Source of the DNA: a virus
IMG/VR virus record: IMGVR_UViG_3300032323_000691
Span: 1 to 39,532 of that record
Reading direction: 5' to 3' (one strand)
DNA: 39,532 nucleotides
This document shows, piece after piece, positions 29,190 to 36,584 of this stretch (positions are counted from its first letter, which is position 1; each line of letters opens with the position of its first letter). The notes below the pieces were generated by a model that was given only the letters and a program-made list of their open reading frames with translations, was not told where the DNA came from and did not search any database. The translations under genes and the position numbers were made by a program.

Positions 29190-29233
29190 CCCACTATCGC
29201 CAACGCGAGGCGTTAAAACGCGGAAAACCAACA

Positions 29234-30331
29234 ATGTCCGATGAAGCTACGTCCGTCGCCGGGGACGCTAAACAAGCGGTGGTGTCAGAAAAGTCTAACA
29301 TGACAGCGAGCCAATACGCAGTTCGCCGTCTAGGTGAGTTGAAGGCTAAGCCTGACGGGGCTTTGAATCCCGCCAGCCGCACAGCCGAACAGCCCACCAG
29401 CCAATCCGCGCCAGCGGAGGAGGAACAGCAAGAGCAGGCGAGCAACGACCAAGCTCAGGCTCAACCGACTCCGACTAGCAAGGACGTTCCTTCACAAGTT
29501 GAACTCTCGGAACTCTCCGATGAGGAAATCCAAGAACTCGCTCAGAAAGGCAAGTCTGGCCTGCTCAAGCGCATTGCGGAACTTACAGCCAAGCGAAAGC
29601 TAGCCGAGGAAAAAGCAGCGCAGTTGGAAGCCTACATGGCCCAACAGCAGAACAACAAGCCCCTTGAGCCGAAGGTCGAGAATAACCCCTACGCCAACAT
29701 CTCCTCTATGGAGGATCTTGGGAAGAAAGCCCAAGAGGTAACTGATGTTGTTGAGTGGGCAGAGGATATTCTGGATCGCGCTGAACACCTCGGCTTTGAA
29801 GATATTGCCGCTACGGTGGATGGGCGCGAACTGACTAAGGCTCAGGTAAAGGAGACGCTTCGCAACGCCCGAAAGGCTCGCGACAAGTTTCTCCCAGCGC
29901 AGAAAAAGGAGATCGAAGCTGGTATCCAGCGCAAGGGTCTTCGTTCTGCTTTTGAGCAACAGGCGGTCAAAGAGCTTGAGTGGCTTGCCACCCAAGAGGA
30001 CAATGACATTAAACGCCAGTTCTTTGCAATGCTTAACGATCCGCGCCTCAAGGGCATGGAAGAAGCATTGCCGGATGTCGCTCCTCAACTGCCCTACATC
30101 TTGGCCCATGCTGCCAACTCGATGTATGGCCGAAAGTTGATTCCGATGGACAACAAGCCGTCGCCAAAGTTGACGCCTCCCGGTTCCCCCTCCGCTGCTG
30201 CGGCTGCGGGTGATCGGACGCCATCTGCTGGTGAACGCAACGTGAAGGAAGTGTCTAAGCGATTGGCAGACTCAGGTAGCGTAAGTGACTTCATCGCCCT
30301 TCGTGCAGCACAACTCTCTAAACGCAAGTAA
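29234..30331 (+). CDS. Scaffolding protein candidate
   Basis: 365 aa from MSDEATSVAGDAKQAVVSEK. Strongly acidic, Gln/Glu/Ala-rich and largely helical: a disordered head (residues 25-90), a coiled-coil core (LAEEKAAQLEAYMAQQQNNK near 130-150) and basic residues at the end (VSDFIALRAAQLSKRK). This composition and the position just before the major capsid gene are those of scaffolding proteins, which shape the prohead and then leave. I chose the ATG at 29234 as an upstream in-frame ATG at 29180 overlaps the promoter candidate. Confidence 0.75.
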   Translation: MSDEATSVAGDAKQAVVSEKSNMTASQYAVRRLGELKAKPDGALNPASRTAEQPTSQSAPAEEEQQEQASNDQAQAQPTPTSKDVPSQVELSELSDEEIQELAQKGKSGLLKRIAELTAKRKLAEEKAAQLEAYMAQQQNNKPLEPKVENNPYANISSMEDLGKKAQEVTDVVEWAEDILDRAEHLGFEDIAATVDGRELTKAQVKETLRNARKARDKFLPAQKKEIEAGIQRKGLRSAFEQQAVKELEWLATQEDNDIKRQFFAMLNDPRLKGMEEALPDVAPQLPYILAHAANSMYGRKLIPMDNKPSPKLTPPGSPSAAAAAGDRTPSAGERNVKEVSKRLADSGSVSDFIALRAAQLSKRK

Positions 30332-30343
30332 CCTACTACTACA

Positions 30344-31327
30344 ATGGCTTTTTCTAATACCTACGATACGACCAATCCGGGTTCCGCTGTTTCCAACCGC
30401 GAAGACCTTCTCGATGTCCTGACGATCCTCGCTCCTGAGGAGACTCCGGTTCTCTCGTCTGCTGCTAAGTCCAAGGCGTCCGCTACCTTCGTGGAGTGGA
30501 CCGTTGACAGCCTCTCGGCTCCCGTGACTACGGGCGTTGCCGAGGGTAGCGATGTCACCGTCTTCACGGACAAGTTCGCCAACCGCGCTCGTCTGGGTAA
30601 CTACATCCAGAAGTTCCGTCGCGACTTCATGGTGTCGGACCTCCAGAACGCTGTTGATAGCGTTGGTCCGGCCAAGATCGCTCAGGCCGAGGCCAAGGCT
30701 GTCCGCGAGATCAAGCGCGACATCGAGGCCACCCTGTGCTCCAACAACGACCGCACGGTCGAAGACGGTGCTGGCACGCCCTACGGCCTGCGCGGCCTCG
30801 GTGACTGGATTGACTCGGCTGGTCCGGCGGATGTTCCGTCCACCTACCGCACCCCGGCTGGCTCCATCCATGGTTCTGGCACGTTCAACGAGACGGTGTT
30901 CAACAACCTCATTACCTCGATCTACCGTGTTACGGGTACGTCGAACGGTCTGACGTTGGTTGCTGACACGGCCCTCCGTCGCGTCATCAGCGACTTCGCT
31001 CGTACCTCCGGTAGCTCGGACTACTCCGTGCGCCGTGTGGCTTACGAGGGCGGCGAGGCTTCGATCAAGCTGTCGGTTGAACTCTATGAGTCCGACCACG
31101 GCATCGTGTCCATCGTCAACATGAACCCGGACTGCGCTCCGGACACCACGAACAAGGACACGGGTTACCTCGTCAATCCTGAGTTCTACGGTGTTGCGGA
31201 ACTCATTCCGCTTGGTAGCACCCGCCTGCCGAACCTCGGCGGTGGCGAGCGCGGCTATGTTGACTGTGCCCTGACGATGCTGGTGAAGCATCCCGGTGCG
31301 CATGGTAAGATCACCACGCTCAGCTAA
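30344..31327 (+). CDS. Major capsid protein, SU10-type
   Basis: 327 aa. The opening SAVSNREDLLDVLTILAPEE, then T-P-V-L-S-S-A-A-K-S-K-A-S-A-T-x-V-E-W, is the signature of the SU10/DUF5309-like HK97-fold capsid family; the body has the long helix (AKIAQAEAKAVREIKRDIEA) and many beta-strands. Codons strongly favour C-ending synonyms, unlike neighbours, as expected for the most abundant protein. It lies 12 bases after the scaffold gene. It forms the icosahedral shell. Confidence 0.85.
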   Translation: MAFSNTYDTTNPGSAVSNREDLLDVLTILAPEETPVLSSAAKSKASATFVEWTVDSLSAPVTTGVAEGSDVTVFTDKFANRARLGNYIQKFRRDFMVSDLQNAVDSVGPAKIAQAEAKAVREIKRDIEATLCSNNDRTVEDGAGTPYGLRGLGDWIDSAGPADVPSTYRTPAGSIHGSGTFNETVFNNLITSIYRVTGTSNGLTLVADTALRRVISDFARTSGSSDYSVRRVAYEGGEASIKLSVELYESDHGIVSIVNMNPDCAPDTTNKDTGYLVNPEFYGVAELIPLGSTRLPNLGGGERGYVDCALTMLVKHPGAHGKITTLS

Positions 31328-31349
31328 CATCAACTAGGAGTCTACTCAC

Positions 31350-31820
31350 ATGGCTAAACTTACGATTAACGAAGCGGCGGCGGGTTTTACGCACAAGATT
31401 GCGTTCGACTACATCGATCTCCAGCGCACGGGGTTCCTTAGCACCATCGGTGCGGCGAACCAGTTTAAGGCTGGTAAGCTCGGTCCCGGCGGCATTATTG
31501 ATACGGCTGTTCTCTATCAGGTCGTTGATCCGGCTGGCGCGTCCAACCTGACCATTGACTTCGGTGTCACGGCTGCTGATCCGGACGAGTTCATTGATGC
31601 TGGCGACGTTGACGCGATGACGCAAGTCATCTGGAACACGGGCGATGCCTTCGTTGGCACCGACTCGGGTAGCGCGACGACCTCCAATGTTGTGAACGGC
31701 TACGCCAATAACACGGCGTCGGCGGTTGACCTGTTGGTTGAGTTCAACGGCACGGTGTCTAGCCTCACGGCTGGTAGCTGGGTGCTGGCTTGGCGTCAGA
31801 TGGAAGTCCCCACCTCGTAA
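31350..31820 (+). CDS. Head decoration-like protein
   Basis: 156 aa. Preceded by a good ribosome-binding site (AGGAG, 9 bases upstream). Beta-rich with a Gly/Ala/Thr-rich composition and a final strand SLTAGSWVLAWRQM. Its place directly after the major capsid gene and the similar codon use point to an abundant head protein, perhaps a decoration or head-fibre subunit. It could instead be a major tail-type beta-sandwich. The gene is followed by the strongest terminator in the window. Confidence 0.6.
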   Translation: MAKLTINEAAAGFTHKIAFDYIDLQRTGFLSTIGAANQFKAGKLGPGGIIDTAVLYQVVDPAGASNLTIDFGVTAADPDEFIDAGDVDAMTQVIWNTGDAFVGTDSGSATTSNVVNGYANNTASAVDLLVEFNGTVSSLTAGSWVLAWRQMEVPTS

Positions 31821-31840
31821 AGACTTCTTGTGTTAGAATA

Positions 31841-31871
31841 AGCCACCCTCTTAACTGGGGGTGGCTTTTTT
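31841..31871 (+). terminator. Strong rho-independent terminator after capsid genes
   Basis: AGCCACCC (31841-31848) pairs perfectly with GGGTGGCT (31859-31866), with a ten-base loop and T6. The start codon of the next gene follows immediately at 31872, and the GGGGGTGG of the 3' arm is the only Shine-Dalgarno-like sequence before it. A TAGAAT -10-like sequence lies just upstream (31834-31839, preceded by TGT). Confidence 0.85.
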
Positions 31872-32180
31872 ATGCACATCAAAGTAGCTACGCCCGAAAT
31901 TACTCGGGAAGAAATCGATAACGAGCTTCGCAAAGAAATCATCCGCAGCCTTGAATTTGAGAAGGCTACGGAAGCGGAGCGTGTTAATCTAGCGCAAGCA
32001 CAGGCTTCAATGATTAAGGGCCACAAGGCCATCCCCGGCTTGGGCAAATGCGTAGGCGTAATGCCTGCGCGTGAGTACTTCCGGCTTATCAAGAAGTATG
32101 GCTATCCTGCGGTACATAGCCGCGAGTTTATGTCCTACTTCAACAAGAAGATGCCAGAGCTTTCGCCCAATAAAGCGTAA
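31872..32180 (+). CDS. Small hypothetical head-tail region protein
   Basis: 102 aa starting MHIKVATPEITREEIDNELR. The first half is a charged helix; the second half, KAIPGLGKCVGVMPAREYFR, LIKKYGYPAVHSREFMSYFN, looks like a small folded domain that I associate with short phage proteins of unknown role in this genome position. Its start is at the end of a strong terminator. It overlaps the next gene by one base (TAATG). Confidence 0.6.
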   Translation: MHIKVATPEITREEIDNELRKEIIRSLEFEKATEAERVNLAQAQASMIKGHKAIPGLGKCVGVMPAREYFRLIKKYGYPAVHSREFMSYFNKKMPELSPNKA

Positions 32181-33028
32181 TGACCAACCGCACCTACACC
32201 GACCTGTTTGAGCTTATCAAGTCCCTTTCGGGAGTTGATGAATTTGCGCCTACAGAATCCACGAAGATTCTAGCGATGGCTAACAGGCGTCTGCGGCAAG
32301 CCTATGATTCCTGCGATGTCTGGCCGCGCTATATGCGGCTGGATGCTCGCCCTGCCCCTAGCGGCATTGTGCCGTACAGCTACGACTCTGCCAACGGCAC
32401 CCGCATGGCTTCCTCTGCTACGCGCAGCGGAACCACCGTCACCTTTGTAACGGGTGGTGTGGACTTTGATGTAGTAGTGGGACAAAATGTCACAGTATCT
32501 GGTTTGTCGGGTAGCGTTAGCCCCAACGGAACCTACGCGATTTCGTCGGTGGATGGGCAGACCGTCACCTACGAACTGGCTTCTGGCACGGGCACCGAGA
32601 CCTACACGGGCACGGGACTGCTTACCCCCGTGACGATGCCTGACATCGAAATCTTCATGCGCCTGCACGACCGCAACCCTGTGCAGGGCGTTGGCGGCTG
32701 GGAGTATGACTTCTTCGTAGATACGAACGGTGCTAACATCGTCGGCAACTACCCCGAACTCGACGGCTTCTTTGTCACCTATAAGGGCATCTGGGATGGT
32801 CCTTATACCACGGCATCTGCTACCATCCCCCAAGAGTGGTTCTACTACGCCGCGCACGCTACCTATGCTGATTTCCTCCGCATGGATGGTCAGACGGACA
32901 AGGCACTAGCTGAAGAGGCTGTTGCCCAGATGTATCTCGACACCGAGCTTAGCAAGGTGGCCCAGCAGCGTAATATGAACAACCTGTTCCGCCGCATCTC
33001 TACCTACACCTCCCGTCAATCTCGCTAA
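32180..33028 (+). CDS. Head-tail adaptor / tail tubular A-like candidate with inserted beta-domain
   Basis: 282 aa. The start TYTDLFELIKSLSGVDEFAP, then ANRRLRQAYDSCDVWPRYMR, and the helical end (YYAAHATYADFLRMDGQTDK) are features of podovirus adaptor proteins (T7 gp11 type) that connect portal and nozzle. Residues about 75-150 are an inserted beta-domain (ATRSGTTVTF, VSPNGTYAI, VTYEL, GTETYTGTG) also present in the nozzle candidate at 1564-3750. The adaptor role is inferred from the helical frame and gene order. Confidence 0.6.
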   Translation: MTNRTYTDLFELIKSLSGVDEFAPTESTKILAMANRRLRQAYDSCDVWPRYMRLDARPAPSGIVPYSYDSANGTRMASSATRSGTTVTFVTGGVDFDVVVGQNVTVSGLSGSVSPNGTYAISSVDGQTVTYELASGTGTETYTGTGLLTPVTMPDIEIFMRLHDRNPVQGVGGWEYDFFVDTNGANIVGNYPELDGFFVTYKGIWDGPYTTASATIPQEWFYYAAHATYADFLRMDGQTDKALAEEAVAQMYLDTELSKVAQQRNMNNLFRRISTYTSRQSR

Positions 33029-33029
33029 C

Positions 33030-33344
33030 ATGAACAACTCCCTTGTAGTCAACCTCTATCCCCAGCCGACTGGCGAAGCCGATCAGCGGATCACCGTAAG
33101 CACGACCCCCGTTAGCCTTAACGCCAACTGGACCTCATCCAAGACCAAGTACATTTTGGTTGATGTCCAATCTGCGGATGTCTTGGTGACGTTCGACGGC
33201 TCTACGCCGTCAGCGTCCAATGGGCATCTGTTCAAGGCGGGTGTTCAGCCTTTCTTCTGGAACAAGGAAACGGCCCGTCTGGCGCAGTTTATTCGCGCAG
33301 GAGCAAGCGATGCCGCTGTACAGGCAACCCCTTTCTCGATTTAA
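33030..33344 (+). CDS. Small beta-rich protein, tandem paralogue A
   Basis: 104 aa. It pairs with the next gene: Y-I-L-V-D-V-Q-S-A-D-V-L-V-T-F-D-G-S-T aligns with H-V-L-V-Q-V-T-G-G-D-I-R-V-T-F-D-G-T-T, with a similar length and end. Such small beta-proteins in head-tail regions may be tail-sheath-like or fibre-base parts. No known family. Starts two bases after the adaptor gene. Confidence 0.65.
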   Translation: MNNSLVVNLYPQPTGEADQRITVSTTPVSLNANWTSSKTKYILVDVQSADVLVTFDGSTPSASNGHLFKAGVQPFFWNKETARLAQFIRAGASDAAVQATPFSI

Positions 33345-33347
33345 ACC

Positions 33348-33674
33348 ATGCCTAACGCACGCATCGTCAATACCCCGTCGCAGGCTATTCCGCAGAATGG
33401 CACGACGCACAAGCAGCGCACGGTTAGCTCGACGGCTGTAGCCTTCCTTGATTGGACGCTGGCTACGGATACGGAGCACGTTCTGGTACAGGTGACCGGA
33501 GGAGACATTCGTGTTACCTTCGATGGAACCACCGATCCTACGGCTTCTAAGGGCTTCCGGCTTCCGGCTAATAGCTCGGCCTACTGGACGCGCACAATGG
33601 TGCTTAAAGCCCGTGCAATCCGCGAAGCCTCCACCGATGCCGTGATTGAGGCGCAGGAACTTAACTACCTCTAA
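33348..33674 (+). CDS. Small beta-rich protein, tandem paralogue B
   Basis: 108 aa. A duplicated and diverged partner of the previous gene (shared core around L-V-x-V-x-x-x-D-[VI]-x-V-T-F-D-G-[ST]-T, followed by an aromatic-rich half and A-x-[FI]-[IR]-x-[AE]). It starts three bases after it. The duplication suggests two chains of one structure, such as alternating subunits. Function unknown. Confidence 0.65.
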   Translation: MPNARIVNTPSQAIPQNGTTHKQRTVSSTAVAFLDWTLATDTEHVLVQVTGGDIRVTFDGTTDPTASKGFRLPANSSAYWTRTMVLKARAIREASTDAVIEAQELNYL

Positions 33675-33676
33675 TA

Positions 33677-35410
33677 ATGGACATTTTCAAAACGCTGTTG
33701 TTGGACACTCCCGTGTCCACAGTAGTTACTGGCACCGTAGCCGTTAATCAAGGCGGCACGGGGCTGACTACTACGCCCACGAATGGCCAGCTTTTGATTG
33801 GCAATGGTACTGGCTATACGCTGTCCACGCTTACCGCTGGAAGGGGAATCACCGTTACCAACGCATCTGGAGCCATCACTCTCGCTGCAACCAACAACTT
33901 GGTGGCGCAGACCCTTACTGCCGTTGTAACCAACGATGAGTCGGTAGCAATCACCAAGGGTCAGGTGGTTTATGCCTATGCCGCTACGGGCAACCGTATG
34001 TCGGTTAAGCTCGCAAACAACAGTTCCGACGCCACTTCTTCCAAGACGGTTGGTGTGGTTAGCGATGCTAGCATTTCTGCTGGCGGCACCGGAACCATCA
34101 CTTTGGTTGGTGTGGTTGATGGCCTTAATCTTGGCAGTTATTCGGATGGTGATGCCGTCTATCTTGGATCTACTGCTGGCAGTATTACCAACGTAAAGCC
34201 ATACGCTCCCAACCACATGGTGTTTGTTGGCATTATTGAACGCGCCAACAACGGCAATGGTCAGCTTTATGTTCGCATCCAGAACGGCTACGAACTGAAC
34301 GAGATCCACGATGTTCAAATCACGGGAACCCCTGATGCGGGTTCTATGATTATTTACGACAAAACCAACTCGCTTTGGAAGAACGCTACGCTGACGGCTG
34401 GCACTAACATTGCCATCACCAACGCCGATGCTTCTGTTACCGTTGGTCTCACCGGACAGGTTGCCATTGCCAATGGCGGCACGGGAGCCAGCACGGATAG
34501 CGGTGCGCGAAGCAACCTTGGACTTGGCAACGTAGAGAACACCGCGCTGTCCACTTGGGGCGGCAGCACAAACATCGTTACCCTCGGCACCATCACTACG
34601 GGTACTGTGCCTGTAGCGCGAGTTAGCGGACTGGCTACGGTGGCTACATCGGGCAAGTACTCGGACCTTACTGGTCTTCCTACGCTCGGCACGATTTCGT
34701 CTCAGGACGCCAGCAGCGTAGCCATTACGGGCGGATCTGTTAACGGAACGTCCATTGGGGCTTCTAGTGCCTCTTCCGGCGCGTTTACGACGCTTTCTGC
34801 CTCAAGTACGGTGAGCGGCACGGGTTTCTCCACCTACCTTGCCTCGCCCCCCGCAATTGGCGGCACCGCTCCTGCGGCTGGTAAGTTTACAACCCTTGAG
34901 GCTACGGGTGTTACCACCGTCTCTGCTGGCACCGTTTCGGCCCCAGCCATCACCACGACGGGAGACACCAACACGGGCATCTTCTTCCCTGCGGCTGATA
35001 GTATGGCCTTTACGGAAGGTGGTACGGAAGTCTTCCGCATCGAGTCTAATGGACGGATGGGTGTTGGGCAAACGTCCCCGGCAAGCAAGTTTGACCTGTC
35101 TGGCAACTACGCATCCAACATCACGGCTATGGCCGCTTTGGACGTAGACTGCTCAACGGCCAACTACTTCACCAAGACCATCAACGGGGCTTCGACGTTC
35201 ACGTTCAGTAATCCCCCTGCAAGCCGTTCATTTGCGTTTGCACTTGAACTCACTCATACTTCCGGCACCATCACTTGGCCGACCTCTGTGAAATGGCCCA
35301 AGGACACGGCACCAACCCTAACCACGGGCAAAACCCACATCTTCATCTTTGTCACCGACGACGGCGGCACGCGCTGGCGCGGAGCTTCCCTAGTAGACTA
35401 CGTTAACTAA
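33677..35410 (+). CDS. Tail fibre protein
   Basis: 577 aa, rich in Thr, Gly, Ser, Asn. The start (NQGGTGLTTTPTNGQLLIGN) and later IANGGTGASTDSGARSNLGL are typical phage tail-fibre repeats, and TGIFFPAADSMAFTEGG a fibre segment. The C-terminal ~85 residues, from NYFTKTINGASTFTFS to TRWRGASLVDYV, form a beta-domain also found at the end of the second fibre gene (38793-39380), where it would serve as a common tip or trimerisation unit. It would bind host receptors. The N-terminus starts MDIFKTLLLDTPVSTV, a probable tail-attachment segment. Confidence 0.82.
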   Translation: MDIFKTLLLDTPVSTVVTGTVAVNQGGTGLTTTPTNGQLLIGNGTGYTLSTLTAGRGITVTNASGAITLAATNNLVAQTLTAVVTNDESVAITKGQVVYAYAATGNRMSVKLANNSSDATSSKTVGVVSDASISAGGTGTITLVGVVDGLNLGSYSDGDAVYLGSTAGSITNVKPYAPNHMVFVGIIERANNGNGQLYVRIQNGYELNEIHDVQITGTPDAGSMIIYDKTNSLWKNATLTAGTNIAITNADASVTVGLTGQVAIANGGTGASTDSGARSNLGLGNVENTALSTWGGSTNIVTLGTITTGTVPVARVSGLATVATSGKYSDLTGLPTLGTISSQDASSVAITGGSVNGTSIGASSASSGAFTTLSASSTVSGTGFSTYLASPPAIGGTAPAAGKFTTLEATGVTTVSAGTVSAPAITTTGDTNTGIFFPAADSMAFTEGGTEVFRIESNGRMGVGQTSPASKFDLSGNYASNITAMAALDVDCSTANYFTKTINGASTFTFSNPPASRSFAFALELTHTSGTITWPTSVKWPKDTAPTLTTGKTHIFIFVTDDGGTRWRGASLVDYVN

Positions 35411-35412
35411 TC

Positions 35413-36540
35413 ATGGACCCGAACGTAATTAAACTTGCAATGGGTGCGGCTGGGGCTAGTGGAGGCTCTGCTGGTCTATATTCTTGGGGAGAGGGAGCTA
35501 GGGGTAAACTTGGACTTGGTAATACTACAAATTACTCGTCCCCAAAACAAGTAGGCACTCTTTCAGATTGGTCAACTTTACATGGTGGACAAACTTTTTC
35601 AGCAGCACTTAAGACAGATGGTACTATTTGGTCTTGGGGTGGAAACAGTAGTGGACAATTAGGTATTGGAAATACAACAGATCGTTCTTCTCCAGTTCAA
35701 ATTGGATCTAGTACGGATTGGAGTAAAATAAGTGGAGGGTACCAAAATTGTCTTGCCATTAAGACAAATGGAACGCTATGGGCTTGGGGATTTGGATTTT
35801 ATGGTCAGCTTGGCCTTGGTGAGGCTGGAGCTTATGCAAGCAAAAGCTCTCCAACCCAAGTTGGCGCATTAACAAATTGGTCAAAATTAGGGGTGGCTGG
35901 TTCGGGTTCTTTGTCGTTGCATTGTGGAGCTATAAAAACAGATGGAACGCTTTGGACATGGGGGTATAACAACAAAGGACAACTAGGTCTTGGCGATACC
36001 ACAACTCGCTCTTCTCCGACTCAAGTTGGTTCACTTACAAATTGGAATCAGTTATCTTACGGTGGGGATTTTTCAGCGGCTCTTAAAACTGATGGAACCA
36101 TTTGGACTTGGGGGTACAATTCTAATGGGCAGCTTGGGTTAGGTGATACAACAAACCGTTCATCTCCAGTACAAGTTGGCTCTAGTACAGATTGGAGTTT
36201 TATTGCTTGCGGAAGGCGAAGTTGTTTTGCTATTAAAACAAATGGAACACTATGGGCTTGGGGGTATAACGGTGGAGGACAACTTGGCGTTGGGAATACC
36301 ACTCATCGTTCATCACCAGTTCAAGTTGGAGCCTTAACAAATTGGTCTAGCATTTCTGCTTCATCTTTTGCTATAGCGATTAAAACAGATAAAACTATCT
36401 GGTCGTGGGGATACAACAGTGTTGGTCAGCTTGGTCAGGGGGACGTAAGCGGCAGATCCTCGCCAGTTCAAATTGGAGCATCTTCAAACTGGAAGGGAAT
36501 ATCTACTGGATTTAACCACGCATTTGGCATTTCCGAGTAA
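35413..36540 (+). CDS. RCC1-type seven-bladed beta-propeller
   Basis: 375 aa. After a short head MDPNVIKLAMGAAGASGG come seven copies of a ~51-residue blade, each with W-[STA]-W-G-x-N-x-x-G-Q-L-G-x-G-[ND]-T, SSPVQVG and AIKT[DN]GT[LI]. This is the RCC1 repeat, seven blades forming one closed propeller. In phages such propellers sit beside fibre genes and may act as receptor-binding or carbohydrate-binding tips. The gene is visibly more A+T-rich than both neighbours (poly-A/T synonymous codons), suggesting recent acquisition. Role as an adhesin is inferred. Confidence 0.85.
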   Translation: MDPNVIKLAMGAAGASGGSAGLYSWGEGARGKLGLGNTTNYSSPKQVGTLSDWSTLHGGQTFSAALKTDGTIWSWGGNSSGQLGIGNTTDRSSPVQIGSSTDWSKISGGYQNCLAIKTNGTLWAWGFGFYGQLGLGEAGAYASKSSPTQVGALTNWSKLGVAGSGSLSLHCGAIKTDGTLWTWGYNNKGQLGLGDTTTRSSPTQVGSLTNWNQLSYGGDFSAALKTDGTIWTWGYNSNGQLGLGDTTNRSSPVQVGSSTDWSFIACGRRSCFAIKTNGTLWAWGYNGGGQLGVGNTTHRSSPVQVGALTNWSSISASSFAIAIKTDKTIWSWGYNSVGQLGQGDVSGRSSPVQIGASSNWKGISTGFNHAFGISE

Positions 36541-36584
36541 GATAAAAGTCTTTACCTTACGTTGTTAGCTGTCAGAAAGGCTAA

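Noticed and set aside
30272-31333. 353-codon leftward frame opposite the major capsid gene
   Set aside because: Shadow created by the strong codon bias of the capsid gene; the plus-strand product is a recognisable capsid protein.
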